Source of the DNA: Conexibacter sp. S30A1
GTDB taxonomy: Bacteria; Actinomycetota; Thermoleophilia; Solirubrobacterales; Solirubrobacteraceae
Length of the DNA stretch: 64,000 bases
Assembly: GCF_023330665.1 (NCBI RefSeq)
Contig: NZ_CP097127.1
Location: 434,001-498,000, forward strand
Direction: 5' to 3'
Position numbers and translations under genes: made by a program
The notes under the pieces: model-generated
Told to the model about the DNA's origin: nothing
Seen by the model: only the letters and a program-made list of their open reading frames with translations
The model's database searches: none
In this document: in pieces, positions 31,981-40,574 of the stretch
Layout of the letters: each line of letters opens with the position of its first letter
Numbering within the stretch: position 1 is the first letter of the stretch

Positions 31981-32610
31981 GTGAGCGCAACCATGAGCAG
32001 CCAGGAGTGGGATCGCCGCTATAGCGGGACAGAGTTAGTCTGGACGGCGCAGCCGAATCGCTTTCTGGTCGCCGAAGCCGAGGCGCTCGCGCCTGCGCGT
32101 GGCCTTGACCTGGCCTGTGGCGAGGGCCGCAACGCGGTCTGGCTGGCCGAACGCGGCTGGCGCATGACAGGCGTTGACTTCTCGGCCGTGGCGCTCGAGA
32201 AGGCGCGGCGTCTGGCTGAGGCTCGCGGTGTGGAGGCAGAGTGGGTTGTCGCCGACCTCTTTGCCTACCAGCCAGAGCCCAACGCCTACGACCTCGTCGT
32301 GATGTTCTACCTGCAGGTCGCGGCCGAGCGGCGCACGCCCGTGGTTCGCGCTGCGGCCGCTGCTGTCGCTCCCGGCGGCGTCCTTCTGCTCGTCGCTCAC
32401 GACAGCGACAACCTCGAAAGGGGTTACGGCGGGCCGCCCAACCCAGCGGTGCTCTACTCCGCCGAGGACCTGGTCGGCGACCTGGATGGAAGTGGGCTCC
32501 TGGTCGAGCGCGCCGAGCAGGTGAAGCGACCGGTTGCCACCGAGGACGGCGAACGCGTGGCGCTGGATGCGCTTTTGCGTGCGCGTCGACCCGCGGCCGA
32601 GCGCGCGTAG
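31981..32610 (+). CDS. Class I SAM-dependent methyltransferase
   Basis: 209 residues from GTG 31981 (AGGAGG 9 nt upstream; ATG 31993 is too close). Motif I LDLACGEGRNAVWLAERGW, motif II VDFSAVALEKARRLA, then VVADLFAYQPEPNAYDLVVMFYLQV and VAPGGVLLLVAH. WDRRYSGTELVWTAQPNRFL at the N-terminus is typical of small TehB/thiopurine-like methyltransferases. Substrate unknown. Stand-alone gene. Confidence 0.82.
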   Translation: MSATMSSQEWDRRYSGTELVWTAQPNRFLVAEAEALAPARGLDLACGEGRNAVWLAERGWRMTGVDFSAVALEKARRLAEARGVEAEWVVADLFAYQPEPNAYDLVVMFYLQVAAERRTPVVRAAAAAVAPGGVLLLVAHDSDNLERGYGGPPNPAVLYSAEDLVGDLDGSGLLVERAEQVKRPVATEDGERVALDALLRARRPAAERA

Positions 32611-32726
32611 GGCGGACGCAGAGGGCGGGGATGGCACGGTCCGTCGGCGCCCCCGCGTCCCGGCGTTCCACCGATCTGACGGTCGTCTTGACGCGAGCAC
32701 CGCTTCGCCCGTAAGATGGAGTGACG

Positions 32727-33080
32727 ATGAGGAGCACACGTCGCCATAGCCGCTGGGGCCGGTTGCGCAGCGCGATGGTCGTGCTCTCGCTAGTTGCCGT
32801 CTTGCTCTCAACGGTTTTCGCAGGCGCGGCTGTTGCGGCGCCCAACTTTAGGATCGCAGTGACACCACGTCGGATCCCAATCGGTGGCCGCGTGACGATC
32901 ACCACCAGCCCGCGCGAGCGGTGCATACTCACCGTGGACATCGCTCGGCGCAAGTTTTCGCATCTGATGCCCTACGGCTGGATTCAGGTGACGATGCCGC
33001 GCAACTTCCACGCTGGGCGCGTGGGCCTAGTGGTCAGCTGTGCCGGCAAGCGCGCCGGCGGCTCGTTCATCGTGCGCTAG
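32727..33080 (+). CDS. Small secreted protein
   Basis: 117 residues from ATG 32727 (GGAG site; GTG 32721 is possible). Clear signal peptide: basic RRHSRWGRLR, hydrophobic AMVVLSLVAVLLSTVFAGA, AVAA-type cleavage. The mature part (~80 residues) is beta-rich and basic (PRRIPIGGRVTITTSPRERCILTVDIARR) with two Cys (ERCIL, VSCAG) that could pair, like a single Ig-like domain. No family recognised. Confidence 0.65.
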   Translation: MRSTRRHSRWGRLRSAMVVLSLVAVLLSTVFAGAAVAAPNFRIAVTPRRIPIGGRVTITTSPRERCILTVDIARRKFSHLMPYGWIQVTMPRNFHAGRVGLVVSCAGKRAGGSFIVR

Positions 33081-33473
33081 CGCGTCGCAGCGCGACCCCG
33101 CGTGTTGGTCTGCAGGGCTACTATCGCGGCGTGGTGAGCTTTGGTGTCAGCCGCCGCGGGACGATCACACGGATCGAGCCGCTTCCAGGACATCCAACCG
33201 GCTACCCGCCTTCGGCGTGTACGCAGCGCCGCGCCCGGGCAGTGTGGCATGACGTGATCCCGGATGGCAGCTACACATACAGGGCGTTCAGGAGTCATGC
33301 TCGCGTTCAATGGCCCGAGCCCGCGCGCACGTGCCCACGAGTCAAGGACAACGTCTGTCGGGCCGCGATCAGAGCCGTCGCGCGGCTCTGCGCCCAAGCA
33401 CGACGGGCGCCGTGCCATCGTGACACGGTCGGTGGTCCGAGGCTCACGATGGCTGCGGCGATGCTGTGTGGCG
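33081..33473. other. Stretch without a clear gene
   Basis: 393 bp between the secreted protein and UbiA genes. A plus-strand frame (GVVSFGVSRRGTITRIEPL...) reads like a coding remnant but lacks a start and a family match. Confidence 0.4.
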
Positions 33474-34340
33474 GTGAGTGACGCGAGCAGGCTCGGGCCC
33501 ACCACGTGCGGTCTGGCAAGGGCCTGTCATCCAGGGCCGGTGGCGGCGGTAACGGCCTCCGCCGTAGGTCTGACCCGGCTTTTCGGCGGACGCCGGTGCG
33601 AGGTCCTTCGGGTTGGGGCTGCGGTGCTTGTCGGCCAGCTGGCGATCGGCTGGCAGAACGACTGGATCGACGCCGACCGGGATCGCCAGGCGGCCCGCCC
33701 GGACAAGCCGATCGTCTCTGACCTCATCGGAGGGGGCACAGTCAGAAACGCAGCCGTCGTCGCTGGCCTGGCCTGCATCCCGGCATCAGCGGCCCTGGGC
33801 AGGCGGAGCGCCCTGGCACACCTCGTCGCCTTGGCGAGTGCCGGCTCCTACAACGCCGGGCTGAAGCGCACCGTCCTGTCAATCTTCACCTACGCGGTTT
33901 CATTCGGGCTCCTGCCGGTAGTCGCACACGATGCTCATCCCCGCGAGGAAGCGACGCCCGGATGGGCAATTGCGGCTGGTGCGCTGCTGGGCATGTCCGC
34001 GCATCTGGTGAACGTGCTCCCTGATCGCGACGCCGATCGCGAACTGGGGGTGCTGGGCGTACCTCAGCGCCTGCCACCTGAGGCCTCCCTCGCCCTGGCG
34101 ACGGCACTGTTGCTCGGTGCTAGCGGGACCATCGCGTTCGGGGCCGGTGGGCTTTCCCGGCAGGCCGTGGGCACCTTCGGAGCGTCATGCGCGGTAAGCG
34201 GCGTGACGCTGCTCGCTGGCCAACGCCTGGGCGGGCGGACGCCGTTCCGGCTGCTCCTGGCAAACGCCCTGCTCCAGATCCTGTTGGTTTCACGAACCGT
34301 CGACCGCGACGCGCTGTCGCAGAGTGGGACACCTGTTTGA
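33474..34340 (+). CDS. UbiA-family prenyltransferase
   Basis: 288 residues from GTG 33474. A polytopic membrane enzyme with the first Asp-rich motif QNDWIDADRDRQAARPDKPI (NDxxDxxxD, Mg-diphosphate binding) and the second LPDRDADRELG. UbiA enzymes move prenyl chains to aromatic or other acceptors. Acceptor unknown. It converges on a row of minus-strand genes that once ended with a prenyltransferase-repeat protein; functional pairing is possible but speculative. A GTG at 33468 is an alternative start. Confidence 0.85.
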   Translation: MSDASRLGPTTCGLARACHPGPVAAVTASAVGLTRLFGGRRCEVLRVGAAVLVGQLAIGWQNDWIDADRDRQAARPDKPIVSDLIGGGTVRNAAVVAGLACIPASAALGRRSALAHLVALASAGSYNAGLKRTVLSIFTYAVSFGLLPVVAHDAHPREEATPGWAIAAGALLGMSAHLVNVLPDRDADRELGVLGVPQRLPPEASLALATALLLGASGTIAFGAGGLSRQAVGTFGASCAVSGVTLLAGQRLGGRTPFRLLLANALLQILLVSRTVDRDALSQSGTPV

Positions 34341-34359
34341 TCACAGGTCTTTGAGGCGC

Positions 34360-34385
34360 CACCACCAGGCGAATGCCTGGTGGTG
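34360..34385. terminator. Bidirectional hairpin after UbiA gene
   Basis: Perfect 11-bp stem CACCACCAGGC-GAAT-GCCTGGTGGTG 20 bp after the stop; no long T-run, so likely a transcription end or mRNA 3' protector. Confidence 0.5.
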
Positions 34386-34530
34386 ATCTGGCATCGGGTC
34401 GCGGGTCTCGGGCGGGCCCAGGTCGCTTGCTGGTGTGCCAGTCACGCATGCAACGCTGACCGGTTCACGTGATCGACCCACGCCGCACTCGATGGCTCTG
34501 CTTGCGGCTGTGTCGATGGGTGCGCCGTGG

Positions 34531-34839
34531 TTAGCCGCTGAGCGCTTGGACGCGCGGTTGCCGAGGTGTTCGCCTGGGCTGTGGGCGGCCGTTGGTGTCT
34601 ATCGTTCGCCTCCACGTCCTCTCCCCAGGAACGGCCAGGTGAGAGCGGCGGCTTGCATTGGCCGCGGCGCTGTACTCCTCGAGCTCGGTCGCGATCGCGC
34701 AGCCATTGGGGATGCGGATGCCGTCGACTGACAGAGTGCGGTACGGATCGCCGAGCGACGTGTTCTTGCTGCCCGCCAGCGGCCTTTCACCGATCCCAAG
34801 CGCTTCGAAGCTACGCCCATACTTGGGGCAGGTCATCAT
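34531..34839 (-). CDS. Hypothetical gene cut from its operon by ISL3 insertion
   Basis: Frame of about 102 residues starting MMTCPKYGRSFEALGIGERPL, with a coding-looking core DPYRTLSVDGIRIPNGCAIATELEEY and a poor C-terminus. Its start codons lie inside the 8-bp target duplication of the ISL3 element. Before the insertion the ATGATGA would have overlapped the stop of the prenyltransferase-repeat gene (now at 36179), so the two were probably one operon. Not recognised; may now be silent. Confidence 0.35.
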   Translation of the reverse strand: MMTCPKYGRSFEALGIGERPLAGSKNTSLGDPYRTLSVDGIRIPNGCAIATELEEYSAAANASRRSHLAVPGERTWRRTIDTNGRPQPRRTPRQPRVQALSG

Positions 34840-34840
34840 C

Positions 34841-36175
34841 GGCTCATCCACGATTTGGGTGGGTTAGGCGGTGACCGGGCCGGCGTTGAGCTTGCCGACG
34901 ATGAGGTAGATCATCGCGATGAAGTTGCGGTTGGAGCGGTACCCGCGGGCGCGGCGTTTCGCGGCCTGGATCAGTGAGTTGAGGCCTTCGAGCAGCCCGT
35001 TGCTGACCCGGCTGTGATGCCAGCGGATCACCCCGAGCCAGTGATCCTCGAGCATCCTGGCGAACTTGTGCAGTGGTTCCAGGTCGGTGGCGTCGACCTC
35101 GGTGATCCAGCGGCGCAGGTACTCCTCGGCCGTGTCCGGATCGGCCAGTTCGTAGAAGCTGCCTGACTGCTGAGCGAGCGTGTACGCGCGGACCGTATCC
35201 AGCGGCTGAGTGAGGAGCTCATCCAGCAGATCGCGCTGGCGGCCAGTCAGGTTCGCCGGTCGCTTGAGCCACATGTACCGGGTATTGCGAAGTAGATCCT
35301 TGTGGTGCTTGGCCTCTTCGCGGCGGACCTCATCGACAGCCGCTGAGAGGTGCGACTTCACGTGGTAGCGATCGAACGTGATCTCGGCCTTCGGGAGGTA
35401 GCTCAGCGTCCCTTTGAGGAACGCCTCGGACATGTCCTGGCACACCTCGCTGACCCGGGGCGGGTCGCCGCCGTGCGTCTCCAAGAACAGCGAGAACGCC
35501 TGCACCGTCTCGTGATCGCGGCCCTCGACCACGAACACCCCGCGCCGCTCGTCCAGATCGGCGAACACCGTCACGTAGTCCTGCCCGCGCCGGCTCGAGG
35601 TCTCATCGATCCCGACCCTGCTGACGCCTTCGAGGTTCTGCGCATCGACCGCGAGATCGACATAGTGATGCACGATCCGCCAGATCCGCATGTCCGACTC
35701 GCCGACCAGACCCGCGAGCGTCGCGACCGGCATCTCGCGGACCATCGCCATCACCAAAGCCTCGAACAACAGCGTGAACCCCGACCGCGGCCTCGCCCAC
35801 GGCACCGCCACAAGCCGCACCTTGTGCTCCGGGCACTCCACCCGCGGCACCCGCGCCGTCAAGTACGCCTGATGCTGAAAGAAGTCCAGATGCCGCCACG
35901 TCTTCTCCTCGGTGTCGTGCACCTTCAGCCCCGCCCGATCGCACTCCGGGCACGGAAGCCGTGCGCCCTTCTCGAAATCGACCCGCAGATCCAGCCGCTT
36001 GGCATCCGCATCGAACTCGACGCCAGTGACCTGCCACGGGTCGCTCAACCCCAACGCGGCCTGGAACAGAGAAAGATCCTGCGCTTGCATACTGGCGGTT
36101 CCCATCATCGACGATCAGAAACCGGTCAGGCAATCAGCCAGATCGGACGCTACCCACCCTCAACGTGGAGGAGCC
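34841..36175 (-). mobile_element. ISL3-family insertion sequence
   Basis: 1335 bp with 24-bp imperfect terminal repeats beginning GGCTC (20 of 24 match) and an exact 8-bp target duplication TCATCATC (34833-34840, 36176-36183), the expected size for ISL3. Confidence 0.92.
34864..36108 (-). CDS. ISL3-family transposase
   Basis: 414 residues, intact. N-terminal zinc-binding segment CPECDRAGLKVHD...HLDFFQHQAYLTARVPRVECPEHKV, then the DDE core: VSRVGIDETSSRRGQDYVTVF (first Asp region), ITFDRYHVKSHLSAAVDEVRREE (second Asp) and SRVSNGLLEGLNSLIQAAKRRARGYRS (Glu). Alternative ATG 36090 (MQAQDLSLF) would also preserve the whole domain. Single gene of the element. Confidence 0.92.
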   Translation of the reverse strand: MMGTASMQAQDLSLFQAALGLSDPWQVTGVEFDADAKRLDLRVDFEKGARLPCPECDRAGLKVHDTEEKTWRHLDFFQHQAYLTARVPRVECPEHKVRLVAVPWARPRSGFTLLFEALVMAMVREMPVATLAGLVGESDMRIWRIVHHYVDLAVDAQNLEGVSRVGIDETSSRRGQDYVTVFADLDERRGVFVVEGRDHETVQAFSLFLETHGGDPPRVSEVCQDMSEAFLKGTLSYLPKAEITFDRYHVKSHLSAAVDEVRREEAKHHKDLLRNTRYMWLKRPANLTGRQRDLLDELLTQPLDTVRAYTLAQQSGSFYELADPDTAEEYLRRWITEVDATDLEPLHKFARMLEDHWLGVIRWHHSRVSNGLLEGLNSLIQAAKRRARGYRSNRNFIAMIYLIVGKLNAGPVTA

Positions 36176-36178
36176 TCA

Positions 36179-37120
36179 TCATCCCGCCGGGCGAAGTTCG
36201 TGAAGCAGCTGCTCGGCGGCAAGCCCGAGCCAGGTGTCTTGCAGGGTCGAGATCGCCTTATCCCGCCGTCCGAGTCCGCCGTCGCGACGTTGCAGCAGGG
36301 CGATGTTTGACGCGATCGCTTCCGGGTAAGTCGGCTGGATCCCGAGTGCACTGGCGAGGACGAGGCCAGCATGGAGCGTGGCTGCCGAGGTTGCTCCCGC
36401 CTGAGGCGAGATGCGAAGTCCCAGCACGCGGTCACCGCATTCAGTAACAAGTCTCCGCAGAGTGTCGGGCTGTTCGATCGGCAGCCGGGCGAGCTGCAGT
36501 ACGCGCACCGCCACAGCTGTGCTCTCCAGTTCGATCCCGGCGCAGGTCCATCCGCTGCCCGGCATACGGGCAGCTTGAAGCAGTCCTCTCAGGGCGCCGC
36601 GCTGTTGCTGGTCCAGCTCGATGTGAACGGCCGGCAACAGCTCGACCAGTTCGAGGAACTCAAGCAGTGCTGATCGCCACTCACGGATCGGCGGCGCCTG
36701 CAGCACGCGGCGGAGCAGACCAGCAGCCCATGCGTGCGCTGACCGTGTTGGCTCGACCTCGAGCATCTCCAACGCGCGCAACGTCGCCCAACCGATCCGC
36801 AGCGTCGCAAAGCCACCATCATCCTGCTGCAGCGTTCGCAGCCACGCAGCGGTCAGCTCGGGGGCCGGGACCTCGCGGCCGACCAGCCGCAACGACTCGA
36901 GTGCAGCCAGAGTGTCGGGCGCGTTCGGCTCATCAACACCCCATTCGGGCGTGCGGTAGAAGCAGAAACCGCCCGTCGGGGTCTGACGGTCGAGCACGTA
37001 GCGGGTGAGCGCCTCACGGTCAAGCGAGTGCATGGGCGCCGAGCGGCTGCCGTCCGTGATGGACGCGCCAGGCTGAGCAGTGGCTCCGGTTCGAGATGGG
37101 TCGGCAGCGGGGAGTGACAC
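36179..37120 (-). CDS. Prenyltransferase / squalene-oxidase repeat protein
   Basis: 313 residues made of alpha-alpha barrel repeats of the prenyltransferase-beta / squalene-oxidase type: TRYVLDRQTPTGGFCFY, TAAWLRTLQQDDGGFATL, ALLQRRDGGLGRRDKAISTLQDTWLGL. Such repeats form barrels that handle isoprenoids; catalytic Asp-rich motifs of true cyclases (DxDD) are not seen, so a non-catalytic or different role is possible. Its stop (TGATGA) lies in the ISL3 target duplication; the IS separates it from its downstream partner. Confidence 0.65.
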   Translation of the reverse strand: MSLPAADPSRTGATAQPGASITDGSRSAPMHSLDREALTRYVLDRQTPTGGFCFYRTPEWGVDEPNAPDTLAALESLRLVGREVPAPELTAAWLRTLQQDDGGFATLRIGWATLRALEMLEVEPTRSAHAWAAGLLRRVLQAPPIREWRSALLEFLELVELLPAVHIELDQQQRGALRGLLQAARMPGSGWTCAGIELESTAVAVRVLQLARLPIEQPDTLRRLVTECGDRVLGLRISPQAGATSAATLHAGLVLASALGIQPTYPEAIASNIALLQRRDGGLGRRDKAISTLQDTWLGLAAEQLLHELRPAG

Positions 37121-37239
37121 GTCATCACCGATTAAGTCAGGCTAACCGCCACAGGGTGCGCGCAAAGGAGCACTGACTACCGACCCCGATAAGTAGAAAG
37201 CCGCCCGGCGGAACGGGCGCAGGCAATCCAGCCTGTGGG

Positions 37240-37253
37240 GTTGACCTGTCAAC
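37240..37253. promoter_or_regulatory. Perfect palindrome upstream of RHH gene
   Basis: GTTGAC-CT-GTCAAC, 71 bp upstream of the start at 37324; possible operator for an RHH autoregulator. Confidence 0.4.
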
Positions 37254-37323
37254 TGTTGCGACGTTGGCTGGAACTCGCCCCGTCACGGTGGGGCCAAGCG
37301 AAGTCGTCGTTCTCACGCAACCG

Positions 37324-37623
37324 ATGACACGACAGATCGGGCCTATCGGTCCTGACATCGACCTCGACGAGGAAGAGGTCCGCCTGCCCGACGGCTCTCG
37401 TCTGACCGAAGCGGGCGCCGAGCAGCTCGCCGAGCGCGTGCTCGAGCAGCGGCGGGCCGGTCGTCCGTCGCTGATCGGCGGTAGCGCACATACCCCGCCG
37501 CTTACTGTGCGTGTCCGGCCCGATGTCCGCTCGGCCCTTGAAGAGATCGCCCACCAACAGGGTCGTCGGTTGGCGGACGTCAGCCGCGAAGCGCTAGACG
37601 AATACGTCGCGCGACACCGCTAA
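37324..37623 (+). CDS. Ribbon-helix-helix (CopG-like) protein
   Basis: 99 residues from ATG 37324. A conserved acidic N-terminus (IGPIGPDIDLDEEEVRLPDGSRLTEAGAEQLAERVLEQ) precedes an RHH unit (TPPLTVRVRPDVRSALEEIAHQQGRRLADVSREALDEYVARH). This two-part layout is a common actinobacterial antitoxin-like DNA-binding protein. No toxin gene follows within 260 bp, so it is an orphan or a plain regulator. Confidence 0.7.
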   Translation: MTRQIGPIGPDIDLDEEEVRLPDGSRLTEAGAEQLAERVLEQRRAGRPSLIGGSAHTPPLTVRVRPDVRSALEEIAHQQGRRLADVSREALDEYVARHR

Positions 37624-37884
37624 CCCAGCGACAACCCGCAAGATAAGGTCAACTTCGGCACCAACATCGGGCGCCGGTTCCACCTTCCCGCACGTTGCGG
37701 GCTGTCGGCCGTGGCTGCCCGGTGCCCGTGGCAGTCGCAGAGCAGGTCCCGGCGGTCGCCGACCGCGCCGCCAGTTCACGCCTTCAGCGGCCACGTTGGG
37801 CGCGGGGACTCTTCCGTATGCGAAGAGCAGCGGTGCGGTGGATACCTGCCGCGGCGACGATGACACAGCAGCTAGTGCAGCCGC

Positions 37885-38427
37885 CTACTCGGGGAGCCAA
37901 GAGGGCTCGAATGCCGCCGGTCTGCGCCGGGGCAGCCCGGCATAGGCCTCAGCAGGGATGCTGGTCTCTCGATCGACGCCCGCGCCGTGTCTGAGCGCGA
38001 CGGGATCGACCGGGTAGGCCCCCCAATCGTCTCCGGTTGATCGGTCTCGAGCACCCATGGCGAGCACAACGCAGCGACGGTTGCCCGCACCAACGATGAC
38101 GTGGCTGGCGCCGGGTGGGCAATGGACAAAGTCCCACGCCTTGATTGGATGTTCCTCACCCTCAATGATCAGCAGCGCCTCGCCTGCGAGGACCAGAAAG
38201 TCCTCTTGGTCAGCCTCCCAGTGGTACTGAGCCATCGCCTCGCCCGGGTTCAACGAGCTAAGGTTGATCCCGATCTGCTCGAACGGGACCTCGCCCTCAA
38301 ACTCGCACACCGCACTGCGACCAAGGGCGTGACTCCAACGGGCCTCCCGCGCGTTGAGCACGAACCAGCCCTCGCCGGTGCGCACGGTACCTGTTGAGCT
38401 CGCCAGCAGCTCCGCTCCCTTGATCAA
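37885..38427 (-). CDS. Cupin-domain protein
   Basis: 180 residues from TTG 38427. Conserved N-terminal segment IKGAELLASSTGTVRTGEGWFVLNAREARW, then a cupin barrel: GINLSSLNPGEAMAQYHWEADQEDFLVLAGEALLIIEGEEHPIKAWDFVHCPPGASHVIVG. Metal ligands of motif 1 are reduced (H, E present), so binding may differ from classic cupins. An upstream extension to 38607 would read through a long hairpin and is Arg-rich, so it is not used. The hairpin at 38443-38494 lies 16 bp before this start. Confidence 0.75.
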   Translation of the reverse strand: MIKGAELLASSTGTVRTGEGWFVLNAREARWSHALGRSAVCEFEGEVPFEQIGINLSSLNPGEAMAQYHWEADQEDFLVLAGEALLIIEGEEHPIKAWDFVHCPPGASHVIVGAGNRRCVVLAMGARDRSTGDDWGAYPVDPVALRHGAGVDRETSIPAEAYAGLPRRRPAAFEPSWLPE

Positions 38428-38442
38428 TGATTGAAGCCTAGC

Positions 38443-38494
38443 GCCGGCAGTCGTCGTTGGCAGCCGGCGAGGCGGCTGCCAACGACGAACCGGC
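38443..38494. promoter_or_regulatory. Long perfect hairpin before the cupin start
   Basis: 15-bp perfect inner stem (38451-38465 / 38474-38488), extended by an outer CCGG-rich pairing. It sits where the ribosome-binding site or leader of the cupin mRNA would be. Confidence 0.6.
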
Positions 38495-38782
38495 ACTCTC
38501 ACGTCAGCGCTCGCGAGCCCACGATGGCTTCTGCTCTCAAATAAACCTTGGCCACGAAAGCGGCGCCGGATCGAGACCCGCGGGCGCACGGAAGCGGGTC
38601 TCGCCACGCGTCGGGTCCGCGCACCTGCTTTTCGCCAAAACCAAGATCGACTCGACGCGCGCTTGGTCGCAAACGCGGTAGCGAACGCTGACTGGCCTGC
38701 GGAGTGGAAGCGCTAGTGGCGTGCCAGACAGGAGCCCGCCCTCCCGTGATACGTAACAGCATCGTGATGATATGATGCGGTG

Positions 38783-39034
38783 ATGTCAAAGGTGCGTACC
38801 ACACTCACGATCGATGAAGACGTGCTTAGGTGGGTCAAGATTCGTGCGGCGCGCACAGGCGTCTCTGACAGTGCGGTGATCGAGGAGTCGCTCCGGCGCG
38901 ATCTGAAGCTCGACGTCCTCGACGAGCTGTGGGCAAACGCGACGATGTCGCAGGCCCAGGCATCCGAACTGGCTCTTGAGGCCCAACACGCGACCAGGCC
39001 GCGCCGACGGACACCTGGTGCGCGCGGTCGTTGA
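38783..39034 (+). CDS. CopG/RHH-type antitoxin
   Basis: 83 residues. MSKVRTTLTIDEDVLRWVKIRAARTGVSDSAVIEESLRRDL is an RHH DNA-binding unit; the C-terminal tail (LDELWANATMSQAQASELALEAQHATR) would wrap the toxin. A tatgat hexamer (38771-38776) lies 6 bp before the ATG, so the mRNA is probably leaderless. It overlaps the PIN gene by 17 bp. Confidence 0.8.
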   Translation: MSKVRTTLTIDEDVLRWVKIRAARTGVSDSAVIEESLRRDLKLDVLDELWANATMSQAQASELALEAQHATRPRRRTPGARGR

Positions 39035-39431
39035 CGTAAATGTCTTGATCTCCGGAGTGCTGTCTGCCAAGGGGCAGCCGGCCGAGATCCTCCGCGCCTG
39101 CCGCGATGGTCAGTTTGAGCTGGTGATCTCCGAGGCGCTGCTCGAGGAGCTGCAGCGAACACTCGCGTACCCGAAGCTGCGCAAGCACATTTCTCGCGAG
39201 CAGGCTGCTGCGTACATCAGCTGGGTGCGCGACCACGGGACATTCGCCGAGGACCCCACCAGCCAACCCTCGGTGAGCTCCCGCGATCCCGATGATGACT
39301 ATCTGCTTGCCCTCGCGATCGACCGTCGGGCCTACCTGGTCACCGGCGACCGAGACCTGCTGGTCCTCGTCGAAGATCTCCCGATTCTCACACCAGAGCA
39401 GTTCCTGGCCGAGCTTGAGCAACAGCGCTGA
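39018..39431 (+). CDS. PIN-family toxin (COG1569 type)
   Basis: 137 residues from GTG 39018. PIN RNase with AVVDVNVLISGVLSAKGQPAEIL (first Asp), ISEALLEELQRTLAYPKL (Glu), SRDPDDDYLLALAIDR (third acidic cluster) and LVTGDRDLL (last Asp). All expected acidic positions are present. It pairs with the overlapping RHH antitoxin upstream. Confidence 0.85.
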   Translation: MRAVVDVNVLISGVLSAKGQPAEILRACRDGQFELVISEALLEELQRTLAYPKLRKHISREQAAAYISWVRDHGTFAEDPTSQPSVSSRDPDDDYLLALAIDRRAYLVTGDRDLLVLVEDLPILTPEQFLAELEQQR

Positions 39432-39608
39432 GACGGCCGCGTCGCCTGCCACTCGGGGCGAGGAGCAGCCGGCGACCCGACCCCAACACCATCTTCTCCG
39501 GCTCCTCGCCAATGCGATCGCGTGGTTGAACGGTGTGGATTCGCAAAGGCGATAGCCGACCAAGGGGGCCAGCCTCCGGGGCTGGTAAGACTCGCTAGTA
39601 TTACTGAC

Positions 39609-39824
39609 GTGAGAGTCACTCAAAAAGGGCAGGTCACGATCCCGCTTGAGGTTCGTCGCGCGCTCGGGATCGCACCGGGGACCGAGGTTCGCTTCGAACT
39701 TGACGACGGCACTGCCAGGCTGGTTCCCGACCGTGAACGAGCCGCGGAAGAGATAGCCCGTATCCGCGGCGCCGGCGACATCGAGCTGAGCACTGACGCG
39801 ATCCTTGCGCTGACTCGCGGGTGA
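39609..39824 (+). CDS. AbrB/MazE-type antitoxin
   Basis: 71 residues from GTG 39609. VRVTQKGQVTIPLEVRRALGIAPGTEVRFELDDGTARLV is a swapped-hairpin AbrB domain; the tail (ERAAEEIARIRGAGDIELSTDAILALTRG) is typical of VapB partners. A tagtat hexamer at 39596-39601 lies 7 bp upstream of the start, again suggesting a leaderless mRNA. Overlaps the toxin start (GTGA). Confidence 0.85.
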   Translation: MRVTQKGQVTIPLEVRRALGIAPGTEVRFELDDGTARLVPDRERAAEEIARIRGAGDIELSTDAILALTRG

Positions 39825-40231
39825 GCGCGACCGCAGGCACGGTGGTGGACAGCAGCGTTCTGCTGGACGTGTTCACCGAGGATGAGACCTGGCTTGCGTG
39901 GTCACAAGCGCGATTGAGCGAGGCCGCAGGGCGTGGGGCGCTGGTGCTCAACGCCGTCGTGCTCGCCGAGATCGCTCCGCGCTTCTCGCGTGTCGAGCGA
40001 CTGCGCGACGCACTGCCGTCGATGTGCGTCATCGAAGAGATCCCACTGGCTGCCAGCTTCCTGGCCGGTCATGCTCACGCCGAGTACCGCCGCGCAGGCG
40101 GTAGCCGTCAGGCGATTCTGCCCGACTTCTTGATCGGTGCTCATGCAGCCGTGACGGGCCGCCCGTTGCTTACACGAGACCCCACCCGCATCGCGCGCTA
40201 CATCCCCGGCACCCATCTCATCTCGCCCTGA
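39821..40231 (+). CDS. vapC: VapC-type PIN toxin
   Basis: 136 residues from GTG 39821. TVVDSSVLLDVFTED (first Asp), LVLNAVVLAEIAPRF (Glu), ILPDFLIGAHAAVTGRPLLTRDPTRIARYIPGTHLISP (third and fourth Asp, typical VapC ending). Complete catalytic set. Coupled to the AbrB-type antitoxin by a 4-bp overlap. Confidence 0.88.
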   Translation: MSATAGTVVDSSVLLDVFTEDETWLAWSQARLSEAAGRGALVLNAVVLAEIAPRFSRVERLRDALPSMCVIEEIPLAASFLAGHAHAEYRRAGGSRQAILPDFLIGAHAAVTGRPLLTRDPTRIARYIPGTHLISP

Positions 40232-40352
40232 CTGCAACGCGAGAGCCCGAGGGCGCCCGTCGCGCGGTTGCGCCTGACGATCGGTAGCTGTGCGAGGTGA
40301 CGACGCGCGCCTGCGATGAGCGGATCTCTCAGAGGCGCATGGCGAGCCCGTG

Positions 40353-40574
40353 CTACTTGACCCAGGGCTCCTCGACTGGCTCTCCGCCACCGACGTAGTG
40401 GGCACCGAGAGCGACGAACTCGAGGCCGTCAGGCCCGGCTTCGAAAGCGCGTGCGACCTGCGCGTCGACGCGTATGGCGTCGAACGGTCGGACCGGGATG
40501 ATGTCGTCTGCGAGCTTGGCGTTGCCGCTGCCGTGGAGGATGAGGTAGATCTCCTCGGCGTGTGTGTGGCCAAA
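40353..40574 (-). pseudogene. Cupin gene fragment (C-terminal part)
   Basis: Minus-strand frame FGHTHAEEIYLILHGSGNAKL...DAIRVDAQVARAFEAGPDGLEFVALGAHY ends with a proper stop at 40353. It has the HxH and E metal-ligand motif of a cupin but no start; its 5' part is replaced by the decayed toxin gene, so a deletion fused the two. Confidence 0.7.

Noticed and set aside
32921..33481. A 186-residue plus frame after the secreted protein
   Set aside because: It overlaps the secreted protein gene in another frame and lacks a start site or family; only a short segment looks coding-like.
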